From positions 23,722 to 87,721 of the IMG/VR virus record IMGVR_UViG_3300025933_000001: a stretch of 64,000 nt of DNA. One strand, written 5' to 3'. The stretch is from a virus. The notes beneath the pieces are model-generated. The model did not search any database and had not been told where the DNA came from. It saw only the letters and a program-made list of their open reading frames with translations. A program made the position numbers and the translations under genes. Within the stretch, counting starts at the first letter, position 1. Every line of letters starts with the position of its first letter. Shown in pieces: positions 13,594 through 21,369 of the stretch.

Positions 13594-13914
13594 CTACCAC
13601 AAATCTTCAGTACACAGCGATCCTTTAGTCTGCAACCTTCCACTCTTCACTTGATTAGCAAGCAAGGCGATCATTGCAGCTTCTTCCCTTGTTACAAACT
13701 TGTATTCATTTGTAATGAAGCCATGCTTACCTTTGATAGGATGGGGGTAGTTGCTATCAGCTAATCTTGCCAAGATATGTTTATGTCTATTAGGAGGAGC
13801 AAGCCAATAGCACACTCCGTCATGGTCAGAAATAATAGCAGCAGCTACAATTTTAGGGACATGCGGCTCTGCTGAATTGTATACAGGGAGGAAGTCTACG
13901 TTCTTAACTATCAT
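13594..13914 (-). CDS. Hypothetical protein of a common phage family
   Basis: 106 residues. GFITNEYKFVTREEAAMIAL, a Gln-containing turn and a terminal EDLW resemble a small protein family seen in many phages whose function is unknown. Abuts the next gene upstream without a gap. Confidence 0.65.
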   Translation of the reverse strand: MIVKNVDFLPVYNSAEPHVPKIVAAAIISDHDGVCYWLAPPNRHKHILARLADSNYPHPIKGKHGFITNEYKFVTREEAAMIALLANQVKSGRLQTKGSLCTEDLW

Positions 13915-14109
13915 TTACTCTTTCAACTCTTCGATTAACGATTCCAGCATTTCTGCTGATTCATAATACTCTACCATATCCTTTTGAGGATTGCCAATGT
14001 AACAGCATGACTCATCAGTTTCTATTCTCTTTGCGTGATATCTGCAACCTCTCGCTGCTGTTTTAAGACATTCGATCAATTCTTCATTAACTTCTATGAT
14101 GACTTTCAT
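13915..14109 (-). CDS. Hypothetical protein
   Basis: 64 residues, acidic, helical, three cysteines. ATGA overlap with the upstream gene. No family. Confidence 0.6.
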   Translation of the reverse strand: MKVIIEVNEELIECLKTAARGCRYHAKRIETDESCCYIGNPQKDMVEYYESAEMLESLIEELKE

Positions 14110-14495
14110 ACATCCTCCTCGGTGATTGTCCAGCGTTTGACTTGAAGGTCTTCATGAGATGTGTAGCACAATCGCGTTACCGCCTCTTCCTCAGTCAAGA
14201 AAACTTCTGCTGTATTCCTAAGACCATTATAGCCGTCAAGATATTGCCCTGTCGTGCTACATTTAAGTACAAACACCTCTTTAGTGGTTTTGATAGAAGC
14301 TGTCTCTCCTACAAGTTCGCAGGCTTCTGGTGGGACAAAGAAAGTGTCAAAACCTTCGTATATAGCATTGCCATGGTCACTAATTTTACCAACAACAAAC
14401 TCAAGACCAACTAACCCACGTACATACAGGGTGTGATCCAGAGAGTGTTTGCTTCTTACAATCCTCACCCTCTGCCCAATTTCAAACTTATCCAT
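14106..14495 (-). CDS. Protein with KOW/SH3-like N-terminus
   Basis: 129 residues from ATG 14495 (AAGAGATGAT upstream). FEIGQRVRIVRSKHSLDHTL is the start of an SH3-like barrel of the kind repeated in several genes here (19667, 20786, 27155). The rest is unassigned. Confidence 0.6.
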   Translation of the reverse strand: MDKFEIGQRVRIVRSKHSLDHTLYVRGLVGLEFVVGKISDHGNAIYEGFDTFFVPPEACELVGETASIKTTKEVFVLKCSTTGQYLDGYNGLRNTAEVFLTEEEAVTRLCYTSHEDLQVKRWTITEEDV

Positions 14496-14609
14496 ATCAT
14501 CTCTTCTATATCGTACAAATCCATCAATCAAATCTGGCAATCTTGGTTCAAATCCTCGAAATGCCTATCCAAATCCCGGAAACACTTGCGGAAATTCCGT
14601 AAACTTAAA

Positions 14610-14999
14610 TCATAAACCGAAAAACTCTTTTATGTCATAGGAACAACAGCTAATACTCTTACTACGAATGAAAAGAGCTTGTGTGTATCCTTTAATAACA
14701 TCCTCTTCGTCTATTTCAAAGACAGAAATAACAAACCCTTTAGCATGTAAATTCATTAGCCAATCGTTATTGTATATCCAGTTTCTAAGCTGACCTAAAG
14801 AAGAGAAGCCAAATATGTATTCTTTCTGTTCTAACAACGTCATCAAACTCCACTGGGTATTAATCAAGCTGTCCCTATACGGTGGAGGATGTTTACCCTC
14901 ATCGATAGGGACGGGGTAATCATCATCAGTGTACGCAGTAATCTTTTTACTCCAATACATACCTACACCTTCTTCATCCTCGATTCTGTAAACAAACAC
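14610..14999 (-). CDS. Hypothetical protein
   Basis: 129 residues, acidic N-terminus, globular, Trp- and Tyr-rich. It is the first leftward gene behind the divergent promoter pair at 15031-15112. No family recognised. Confidence 0.6.
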   Translation of the reverse strand: MFVYRIEDEEGVGMYWSKKITAYTDDDYPVPIDEGKHPPPYRDSLINTQWSLMTLLEQKEYIFGFSSLGQLRNWIYNNDWLMNLHAKGFVISVFEIDEEDVIKGYTQALFIRSKSISCCSYDIKEFFGL

Positions 15000-15030
15000 A
15001 TCACTCTCCTTGTCAGCATTAGATGTAAGA

Positions 15031-15059
15031 ATCTTACTTACCTACTTTATCAGTGTCAA
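15031..15059 (-). promoter_or_regulatory. Leftward promoter of a divergent pair
   Basis: Leftward TTGACA (15059-15054), 17-base spacer, TAAGAT (15036-15031). Confidence 0.7.
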
Positions 15060-15082
15060 TACGTGTTTTATTTTAAATGCGC

Positions 15083-15112
15083 TTGACAATAGATAAGAAC
15101 GTTACGTACAAT
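15083..15112 (+). promoter_or_regulatory. Rightward promoter of a divergent pair
   Basis: TTGACA (15083-15088), 18-base spacer, TACAAT (15107-15112). The two -35 boxes of the divergent promoters are only 23 bases apart. Confidence 0.7.
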
Positions 15113-15142
15113 GTGTTCATTGTCAAACAAAGGAGAGACGAG

Positions 15143-15346
15143 ATGACTACACTTTACGCAGAATTGGGAGAAACGGTTTATAGATTTCTGGAACGTTGTA
15201 TCCAATATTGCAACGAAGCTTCAGCTAGTTCTGTAAAAGCTGTACATAACGGTGTTACAATATACGTGTACAAAGATGGTAGTATTTCTGATCTGTGCGA
15301 TAAGTGGAGTTTGCAGAGACAAATGAAAAGGATTGATAGTTACTAG
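15143..15346 (+). CDS. Hypothetical early protein
   Basis: 67 residues. ATG 15143 follows AAAGGAG; an upstream in-frame ATG at 15077 lies before the promoter -10 and is rejected. First gene of the rightward unit. No family. Confidence 0.65.
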   Translation: MTTLYAELGETVYRFLERCIQYCNEASASSVKAVHNGVTIYVYKDGSISDLCDKWSLQRQMKRIDSY

Positions 15347-15356
15347 GGGAAGATAA

Positions 15357-15599
15357 ATGGAGTTCGACGATTGCAGCGTGTCACCAACTGGCAAACATAG
15401 TGAATCTTGGTTTGTTAACGATAACTGCCAGTATTGCAAAACAGGATTACGAACAGATGACAAATTCGTAACTTTGCCGATATTATTAACTCCAGAAATG
15501 GAGTCAGTTATCGAAAACAGGAATAGCGTTTATCAATCAGCACAAGAGCTTTTTGACGCACTTGTAGCCGCCGCCCGCGCCGCACAGGAGAAAGCATGA
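15357..15599 (+). CDS. Hypothetical protein with CxxC motif
   Basis: 80 residues. CQYCKTG (about residues 24-30) suggests one half of a zinc site. The C-terminal end turns Ala/Arg-rich and GC-rich, marking the start of a composition change that continues into the next two genes. Confidence 0.6.
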   Translation: MEFDDCSVSPTGKHSESWFVNDNCQYCKTGLRTDDKFVTLPILLTPEMESVIENRNSVYQSAQELFDALVAAARAAQEKA

Positions 15600-15793
15600 A
15601 AAAGTACGTGGTAACAATCACCGTAGATGCGTCTGTTTGGGTTGAGGTCGAAGCCGACAGCGAAGAGCAAGCGAAGGAATTGGGAATGCAAAAGGCCGTG
15701 AATCCTTGTCTGTGCCATCAGTGCTCCAGCGAGGTATTTGTGGGCGACTTGATCGAAGCCGTCGAAGCATCGGAGATCAGCCATGACCACTAA
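15596..15793 (+). CDS. Hypothetical protein, GC-rich gene
   Basis: 65 residues. A beta-rich start (YVVTITVDASVWVEVEADS) and a CLCHQC motif. ATGA overlap at its start. Base composition is clearly richer in G+C than the surroundings, a sign of recent import from another phage. Confidence 0.65.
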   Translation: MKKYVVTITVDASVWVEVEADSEEQAKELGMQKAVNPCLCHQCSSEVFVGDLIEAVEASEISHDH

Positions 15794-16079
15794 CCAAGAC
15801 GCGCTTCGCATGGCGCTGGAAGAAATAAAAGACCTGTTACTGCTGGCGAAAATTCAAGGATCACGCAAGGACTGTAATGGGTTGATAGAGCGTGCCGAAC
15901 TGCTTGTCAATGCTGCTCTCTTAGTGCATCCGGCGAGTAAAGAGAATATAAGAGAGCAGATTGTATCTAAACTTGAGTATGCTATAGATTGTATTAAAGG
16001 CGATGAGTATCGTGCCCTTGATCCTATCCACGATGTTATTGACATAGTGAACAACCTGTTTGTAGAAAGTGACAAATGA
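15783..16079 (+). CDS. Hypothetical helical protein
   Basis: 98 residues, all-alpha. The first third is GC-rich like the preceding gene, the rest AT-rich, so a recombination junction may lie near 15870-15950. No family. Confidence 0.6.
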   Translation: MTTNQDALRMALEEIKDLLLLAKIQGSRKDCNGLIERAELLVNAALLVHPASKENIREQIVSKLEYAIDCIKGDEYRALDPIHDVIDIVNNLFVESDK

Positions 16080-16570
16080 CCCTAGCCTATGACGCTATGA
16101 TGTTTGCAAGACAAGTGCACAAAGACCAGAAGAGGAAATATACGAATAATCCTTACAGCGATCATCTTGCAGAAGTTGCAGGCATTGTATCCACTGTTCT
16201 TTCTTCCGAGAAAGCAATTGCTGTAGCTTGGCTACATGATTGTATGGAAGATCAAGGTGTATCATTTGATGATCTTTTCAGAATGTTCGGTATTGATGTT
16301 GCTAGAGGTGTGTTGGGGTTATCCGATATGGAGGAAGGTAATCGAGCACAACGCAAAGCAGCTTCAAGGGAACGTCTTGCCAAATCTGACAAATGGATTC
16401 AGACAATCAAGTGTGCCGATTTGATTAGTAACACTTCCAGTATTGTGCAGCATGACCCTAAATTTGCTAAAGTCTATCTGGAAGAGAAGGTATTGTTGCT
16501 AGATGTTTTGACAAAAGCAGATCAACGTCTTAGAAATATTGCTTACAGCCAAGTTTTACAATCTTTGTGA
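16076..16570 (+). CDS. HD-domain hydrolase of the MESH1/SpoT type
   Basis: 164 residues. H15, R20/K21 and PYSDH (26-30), the metal-binding HD at 54-55 with ED at 58-59, and KCADLISNT in the second half follow the order seen in (p)ppGpp hydrolases of the MESH1/SpoT family. These enzymes remove the 3'-pyrophosphate of alarmones; NADPH phosphatase activity is also known for MESH1. A phage copy could blunt the stringent response. No synthetase domain is present. ATGA overlap at its start. Confidence 0.7.
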   Translation: MTLAYDAMMFARQVHKDQKRKYTNNPYSDHLAEVAGIVSTVLSSEKAIAVAWLHDCMEDQGVSFDDLFRMFGIDVARGVLGLSDMEEGNRAQRKAASRERLAKSDKWIQTIKCADLISNTSSIVQHDPKFAKVYLEEKVLLLDVLTKADQRLRNIAYSQVLQSL

Positions 16571-16582
16571 CAGTTGTCACAA
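16565..16582. promoter_or_regulatory. 18-bp perfect palindrome
   Basis: TTGTGACA-GT-TGTCACAA, spanning the end of the HD gene. It resembles the imperfect CACGACA...TGTCACG dyad near 13272-13290. A likely operator upstream of the promoter at 16595. Confidence 0.55.
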
Positions 16583-16594
16583 CGCTTGCAACAG

Positions 16595-16623
16595 TTGCAC
16601 TATACAAATAGTAGTTGTATAAT
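16595..16623 (+). promoter_or_regulatory. Promoter with embedded operator dyad
   Basis: TTGCAC (16595-16600), 17-base spacer, TATAAT (16618-16623). The dyad TATACAA (16601-16607)...TTGTATA (16615-16621) fills the spacer and overlaps the -10, so a bound protein would block polymerase. Confidence 0.65.
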
Positions 16624-16645
16624 TAACACTGTTAGTTAACTTTGT

Positions 16646-16661
16646 GGAGGTAGGTATGTAA
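16646..16661 (+). promoter_or_regulatory. Start-stop element in the leader
   Basis: GGAGG (16646-16650), a 5-base gap, ATG (16656-16658) and directly TAA (16659-16661). This is the best ribosome site in the area but encodes only Met. It lies in the leader of the 699-residue gene, whose own start has only AAAGAAA upstream. Confidence 0.5.
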
Positions 16662-16716
16662 CAATCTTAAGTGTATTAAATGTAGTAAAAATCTATTAAC
16701 AACTTAAATAAAGAAA

Positions 16717-18816
16717 ATGACTGTACGAAAAACAATTAATAAAGCAGCTTCTGCAGCAATTGCTGCATTTATTCTTGCTGGATGTATGCAAATTCCAGCA
16801 CAAGCAGCCAACTGTGATGATCCTGCAATCACCACTGTTAAAGCGGAAAACCTCACAGGAGCAGCACAAGTAAACCAGCCTATTACTTTCGGGCATGTAT
16901 TTGCCAAGGGCGATATTCCAGCCAACCACTTAGTAGAAGCAAAGCTTGCAGACAACAGTGTTATTCCTCTTCAAAATGATGTGAAAACACGTTACGAAGA
17001 TGGTAGTATTAAACACGTTATCTTGTCAGGCGTGATTCCGAGTATTGCTGCCGGTGAAGTTAAGACTCTTAGCCTCGGTATGTACAATGTCACTGAGCCT
17101 ACGTCCACCTCTAAAGTAGCTAGTTTCTCTGCAAAACATGCCCCTAAAGTTGTTATCACTTTGAATGGTGTGCAATACACTGCAGACCCTGCAGCGAAGC
17201 TCCAGTCTGGCAGCTACAAGCAATGGCTGAGCGGTAGTATTGTCAACGAGTACCTTGTCAATGTACCTCTTACAGATGCTAATGGTGTAGCACACCCTCA
17301 TCTGAATGTTCGTTATGCAATTCGAGCCAATAGCACTGTAGATGCAGGTCGTTTTGACATCACTGTCGAGAATAACTGGGCTTATGAACCTAATCCTTCC
17401 AACCTAACATACGATGTAGCAGTTTATTTAGATGGTCAGAAGGCTTATGAAAAACTTGGTGTGACGCACTACCACCATTCACGTTGGCATAAGGTGTTTA
17501 GCGTAGGTTTGGCAGATAAAGCAAACATCAAGTTTGACCTGCCGTACATGATTAAGACAGGCGCTATTCCTAACTATGATCGTAGTGTTGTTATTACACA
17601 AGCTAATATCGATAGTTGGAAGAGCCAATATGCAAAGGCAAACGTAGATATCATGGGGCTTGGTTTGGTTTTCCCATATATGCCTAACGTTGGTGGTCGC
17701 CCTGACATTGGAATCCTGCCCGGATGGACAGCAACCTACCTGCTAACTCAAGATAAAGACATGAAGGGTATGGTGTTGAACTCTGGAGATGAAGCTGGCA
17801 GTTTTTCTATGCATTATCGTGACAAGAATACGGATCGCCCGTTGCGCCTCATTGATTGGCCATGGGCCGGATGGGGTGGTAACCTTGGAGATTCCAAGAA
17901 TCCAGCCACAGGTAAGTACGAGCGATTTACAGATTGTGTGAATAGCTGTTCTTCACCTTATACGTTTGAAACTGCTCACGTACCGTCTCTATCCTTTGTT
18001 CCTTACATGATTACTGGAGACTATTACTATCTCGAAGAGATGGAATTCTACATGATGGCTTCTGCATATCATATGAATCCTTGGTATCGAGGTACACCTC
18101 CGAGTGATGGATTGTTTGTTAATAATCAAATCAGACAGCAAGCTTGGGAACTGCGCGGATATGCTGAAGGTGCTTTCCTGATCCCGGATAATGACACTCT
18201 TAAGAGTGAAGCTACTCGTATCCTTTCCAAGAATTTGGAATGGTATAACGCACAATACGCTAACAACCCTGCTGCTAACAAGCTTAGTATTTTCGTTCAT
18301 AGCTATGCGTTTAACGAAGAAGATAAGCGTATGTATAAAGATTGGCAAGGAGATTTCTTTACAGCAGCCATCGGACGTGCTGTCGAGCTTGGATTCACAG
18401 ACGCAGTGCCGATGCTGAAATGGAAAGCTAAAGGGCCGGTTGATCGTATGATTGCTCCCGGCTTCTGCTGGATCACTGCAACTCCTTACTACTTCCAAGT
18501 AAGGGATGGTGTAACAAGCGACTATCCAATTTATGACTCATGGGCTAAGGTGTATCAACAATCTCAACCTGATAATGTTCGTGCAACAACTTGTGGTAGT
18601 GCTGAGATGGCTGTTGCTCTTGGTATGCCAAAAGCAGGTATGATGATTGGTAACGATGCTACTAACAGTGGATACCCTGCAAATATGCAAGCTGCTCTTG
18701 CATATGCTGTTAATTCAGGTATTCCGGGAGCTACAGATGCTTGGAACAAGTTCATTTCACGTCCTGTGACAATGCCTTGGTCTTCAGGCCCACAATTCGC
18801 TATTGTTCCTCGCTAA
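16717..18816 (+). CDS. Exported protein similar to exo-rhamnogalacturonan lyases
   Basis: 699 residues. The N-terminus is a Sec signal with lipobox-like FILAGC (Cys about 22); a signal-peptidase I site after AQA is also possible. About residues 40-125 (QPITFGHVFAKGDIP, then RYEDGSIKHVIL) resemble the RIFT-barrel domain of PcRGLX/YetA-type rhamnogalacturonan lyases, and the long C-terminal part looks like an alpha/alpha-toroid. An exported, probably periplasmic or outer-membrane enzyme from a phage is unusual; it might remodel surface polysaccharide after infection. It has its own regulated promoter and terminator, so it behaves as an independent cargo gene. The enzyme assignment is an inference. 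Confidence 0.6.
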   Translation: MTVRKTINKAASAAIAAFILAGCMQIPAQAANCDDPAITTVKAENLTGAAQVNQPITFGHVFAKGDIPANHLVEAKLADNSVIPLQNDVKTRYEDGSIKHVILSGVIPSIAAGEVKTLSLGMYNVTEPTSTSKVASFSAKHAPKVVITLNGVQYTADPAAKLQSGSYKQWLSGSIVNEYLVNVPLTDANGVAHPHLNVRYAIRANSTVDAGRFDITVENNWAYEPNPSNLTYDVAVYLDGQKAYEKLGVTHYHHSRWHKVFSVGLADKANIKFDLPYMIKTGAIPNYDRSVVITQANIDSWKSQYAKANVDIMGLGLVFPYMPNVGGRPDIGILPGWTATYLLTQDKDMKGMVLNSGDEAGSFSMHYRDKNTDRPLRLIDWPWAGWGGNLGDSKNPATGKYERFTDCVNSCSSPYTFETAHVPSLSFVPYMITGDYYYLEEMEFYMMASAYHMNPWYRGTPPSDGLFVNNQIRQQAWELRGYAEGAFLIPDNDTLKSEATRILSKNLEWYNAQYANNPAANKLSIFVHSYAFNEEDKRMYKDWQGDFFTAAIGRAVELGFTDAVPMLKWKAKGPVDRMIAPGFCWITATPYYFQVRDGVTSDYPIYDSWAKVYQQSQPDNVRATTCGSAEMAVALGMPKAGMMIGNDATNSGYPANMQAALAYAVNSGIPGATDAWNKFISRPVTMPWSSGPQFAIVPR

Positions 18817-18831
18817 TATGAGGTAATATAG

Positions 18832-18865
18832 AGCCACTACATTCTTACGGGTGTAGTGGCTTTTT
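18832..18865 (+). terminator. Rho-independent terminator
   Basis: AGCCACTACA (18832-18841) pairs with TGTAGTGGCT (18852-18861), followed by TTTTT. It ends the unit of the exported protein. Confidence 0.85.
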
Positions 18866-18889
18866 GTTTATGTAGAGAAGAAATAGTTC

Positions 18890-18917
18890 TTGACGTAGTA
18901 GGTAGAAACTGTAATAC
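18890..18917 (+). promoter_or_regulatory. Rightward promoter
   Basis: TTGACG (18890-18895), 16-base spacer, TAATAC (18912-18917). Confidence 0.6.
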
Positions 18918-18949
18918 TTAACGTAACAATTTTACTTAAAGGAGAAATC

Positions 18950-19297
18950 ATGACATTAGCTTTATTGGTATATCTGGCAGGTGTATTACATGGTGTACAG
19001 TTTGTTTTTGTTCTCTGTGGAATTGCTCTTGCTGTTATTTCACTCATGGGTGTATTTGACAACTGTAAGAAGAGTGCTGTCAAGTACGGTACTGCAGCAG
19101 CTATTGTATTTTTAATAGCAGCTCTCATCCCTTCGGAGAAGACAATGTATGTTATGGCTGGAGCATACGCGACACAACAGATTGCAGAAAATCCCAACGT
19201 ACAACGTATTGGTGGTAAGATCGTTACAGTGATCGATAAGAAGCTTGATGAGATTATTGATGAGGGTGTTAGCAAGGTTAAGGAGAGTACGAGATGA
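18950..19297 (+). CDS. Membrane protein with amphipathic C-terminus
   Basis: 115 residues. Two hydrophobic helices (about 4-35 and 48-72) and a soluble, charged helical tail. AAAGGAG precedes the start. No family; could be a host-envelope or superinfection factor. Confidence 0.65.
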   Translation: MTLALLVYLAGVLHGVQFVFVLCGIALAVISLMGVFDNCKKSAVKYGTAAAIVFLIAALIPSEKTMYVMAGAYATQQIAENPNVQRIGGKIVTVIDKKLDEIIDEGVSKVKESTR

Positions 19298-19473
19298 TTG
19301 TAGCTCTCTTATGGACACTCCTTACAGTGAACGCTTCTTCTACATCTAACATCAATATTGTGGGACATTACGTTCAAGAGGCTGAGTGTAAGAAAATTCG
19401 CAATGTTGTTCTTAACATGAACTCATCTTTAAAAGCAGAGTGTGTATTAGCTGAAACAGTGGTTGTTAAATAG
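19294..19473 (+). CDS. Small exported protein
   Basis: 59 residues. A short hydrophobic N-terminus ending NAS (about residue 15) looks like a signal peptide; two cysteines (AECKK, AECVL) could form a disulfide in the periplasm. ATGA overlap with the membrane protein before it suggests a joint envelope function. Confidence 0.5.
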   Translation: MIVALLWTLLTVNASSTSNINIVGHYVQEAECKKIRNVVLNMNSSLKAECVLAETVVVK

Positions 19474-19482
19474 GAGATTGAA

Positions 19483-19674
19483 ATGACTCTCAAAGAAGCC
19501 CTACGTAAAGCTGACGAAGCCGAGAAGGAAATGTATTGTGGACAATGGCCTCAAGCTGTAATAACATTAGCTAAAGAAGTAAAGAAGATACAGAGGAAAT
19601 TGAATAAGCAGGATGTTCTTTTATATGTATGCAGCCAGTGTGGCCTGACAATTAAGGAGAAGAGTGATGAGTAA
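19483..19674 (+). CDS. Small protein with CxxC motif
   Basis: 63 residues, helical and basic, ending with CSQCGLTI, a rubredoxin-like zinc knuckle half. No family. Confidence 0.6.
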   Translation: MTLKEALRKADEAEKEMYCGQWPQAVITLAKEVKKIQRKLNKQDVLLYVCSQCGLTIKEKSDE

Positions 19675-20047
19675 ATTCAAAGTTAGTGATTGGGTTATTT
19701 GCATGAATAACGGTTTTTGCGATTTAATGGACAGGCAATTGTATGAAGTTGAAGACGTTGATATTGATGGGTATGTGAAGCTTATTGGGACAGGTAGCTA
19801 CTATTTCCCAGAAAGATTTGAGTTATATTCTACTAAGATTCAACCTCCAAGTAGGCCAGCACCACCTATGCCACAAGTGAATCCACCTAAAGCAGAAGAG
19901 ATTGAGATACCAATTCGTAAGACACCTGAGAAACAACTTCTAGAGATTAAGTACGCAGGCATGACTGTTACGCTTGATCCTGCTAAGCTAGAATCTAAAA
20001 AGTTTGCTACTAATATTATTGACGCTATTTACGAACAGGGCGAGTAG
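19667..20047 (+). CDS. SH3-like protein with Pro-rich linker
   Basis: 126 residues. N-terminal SH3-like barrel (SDWVICMNNGF...RQLYEVEDVD), a proline-rich linker (about 60-75) and a helical C-terminus. Overlaps the preceding gene by eight bases. Function unknown; similar barrels occur at 20786 and 27155. Confidence 0.65.
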   Translation: MSKFKVSDWVICMNNGFCDLMDRQLYEVEDVDIDGYVKLIGTGSYYFPERFELYSTKIQPPSRPAPPMPQVNPPKAEEIEIPIRKTPEKQLLEIKYAGMTVTLDPAKLESKKFATNIIDAIYEQGE

Positions 20048-20048
20048 T

Positions 20049-20282
20049 ATGAAAATAACTTCCTTTAGGAACGGACTAACAGTACGTGAGCTAAAAGAGC
20101 TTATCAAGGATTGGCCTGAAGAAGATGTATATGGCAACCCTTGTGAGGTGTGGATGGCAACAGGTAAGGGTCTTTCTTGCATGGTTGTTGAAGTGACACC
20201 ATTGAATTATAGAAAGATAGATGGTTTTGTATGGTCGGACATATTGTTTTGTGTAGACGATAGTATTTGGGAGAGTAAATAA
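20049..20282 (+). CDS. Hypothetical protein
   Basis: 77 residues. TVRELKELIKDWPEEDVYGN followed by EVWM resembles a small phage family of unknown function with a conserved L-x-x-x-P-D/E-D-x-x-V core. The ATG at 20049 follows the previous stop by one base. Confidence 0.65.
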   Translation: MKITSFRNGLTVRELKELIKDWPEEDVYGNPCEVWMATGKGLSCMVVEVTPLNYRKIDGFVWSDILFCVDDSIWESK

Positions 20283-20464
20283 TGTACGTGTTTCAATTGT
20301 GTGATCAATTAAAAGAATCGTTTGAATTGGTACAAGAAGCTTTGTCCAGAATGCAGGAAAGAGGGGAGATTACAGGGTTTGTTCCTAATGATGAATATGC
20401 TTTCGTAGAGCTTACAGGGAAAACTAGGGCTGTTATGATTTTGAATGGAGATGGACATGATTGA
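20282..20464 (+). CDS. Hypothetical protein
   Basis: 60 residues, mostly helical. Start overlaps the preceding stop (TAATG). No family. Confidence 0.6.
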   Translation: MYVFQLCDQLKESFELVQEALSRMQERGEITGFVPNDEYAFVELTGKTRAVMILNGDGHD

Positions 20465-20657
20465 ACAGAAAACTGTCACCATTTCAGTAGACGAATATCG
20501 TGAATTGTTAGAAGATCGGGAAAAGTTAATTATTCTTTATATAATCGGAGCAGATTATTGGAATAAATATAATCTTGCAATGGACGGACTTGATAAACAT
20601 ATGGAGCAGATTTGCGGAGAGGGCGATGGATCAGCAAAAGACAATCACTATCACTGA
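20457..20657 (+). CDS. Small helical protein, tandem paralogue 1
   Basis: 66 residues from ATG 20457 (GGAGATGG upstream). EQKTVTISVDEYRELLED and the following helix match the next gene product almost position by position, so the two arose by tandem duplication. Confidence 0.6.
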   Translation: MIEQKTVTISVDEYRELLEDREKLIILYIIGADYWNKYNLAMDGLDKHMEQICGEGDGSAKDNHYH

Positions 20658-20799
20658 AGATGAGTATTACGATCTAATGCAAGATTGGGTAATTCTTAAT
20701 GCTCTACGTAATGCTGGAGTGGATAATTGGGAACATTACGATACAGCTATGGAAAATGCTTGTAAGGAGTTGGAAAGGATTGAAGATGACAACGTTTAA
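20626..20799 (+). CDS. Small helical protein, tandem paralogue 2
   Basis: 57 residues from ATG 20626 (GGAGAGGG upstream). QQKTITITEDEYYDLMQD aligns with the paralogue upstream. The genes overlap by 32 bases. Function unknown. Confidence 0.6.
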   Translation: MDQQKTITITEDEYYDLMQDWVILNALRNAGVDNWEHYDTAMENACKELERIEDDNV

Positions 20800-21121
20800 G
20801 AAGGGTGACAAGGTTGTTTGTGTTGATGCAGAGAATTCTTCTTTGTTATTGAAGAATGGAAATGTTTACACTGTGAAAGCTTTCGTAAGTAAAGAGATTT
20901 CAGTTAGTGGCGATGACGAAGTTATCCTTGAAGAGTTCGATAATATAGTGAGCGGGGGAGGATTTTTTACTACACGTTTTAAGCTGGCAGAAGAACAACC
21001 ATCTAACAACTTCAAAATCACTGTAGAGAAAGCTGGAGATGTTGTACGTATTGAAGTAGAAGGTAAGGTGACAAAAGAGCAGATGAGTCATGTGTTGTCT
21101 TTGGTGGAGGTGTTGGGATGA
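20786..21121 (+). CDS. SH3-like protein
   Basis: 111 residues from ATG 20786. FKKGDKVVCVDAENSS...GNVYTVKAF is a small SH3/KOW-like barrel found in many phage proteins; the C-terminal half is a separate beta-alpha segment. Overlaps both neighbours. Confidence 0.65.
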   Translation: MTTFKKGDKVVCVDAENSSLLLKNGNVYTVKAFVSKEISVSGDDEVILEEFDNIVSGGGFFTTRFKLAEEQPSNNFKITVEKAGDVVRIEVEGKVTKEQMSHVLSLVEVLG

Positions 21122-21339
21122 GCAAGATTAATATTGTTCATCTGTATGATGACAACGATTGCGAGCAGTGTGGAGGAAGCTATGCTGAAGGGTTTGAAGT
21201 GACAATTGATGGAGAGTCTTTTGGTAATTACATGCCTAAAGCTAGCTGTTGTGACAGCCGATCTTACGGTTTTGAAATTCTGTTAGAGCATTTGCTTAAG
21301 CATTTTGGACATGATGTTGAAATGGAGACAATGGTATGA
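21118..21339 (+). CDS. Hypothetical Cys-rich small protein
   Basis: 73 residues. CEQCGG and SCCDS motifs and several acidic residues suggest metal binding. ATGA overlap with the gene before. It ends the small-gene operon before an independent HNH unit. Confidence 0.6.
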   Translation: MSKINIVHLYDDNDCEQCGGSYAEGFEVTIDGESFGNYMPKASCCDSRSYGFEILLEHLLKHFGHDVEMETMV

Positions 21340-21369
21340 TGGTTAAAGTGGAAGGTAAGTGAAAACCAT

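Noticed and set aside
13222-13764. Rightward open frames of 65 and 92 codons
   Set aside because: The first runs through the dyad cluster and the second overlaps the well-supported leftward gene 13594-13914; both lack ribosome sites.
14528-14565. GGTTCAAATCC, a T-arm-like string suggesting a tRNA
   Set aside because: The flanking bases do not form a T stem, and no acceptor stem, D arm or anticodon arm can be built around it.
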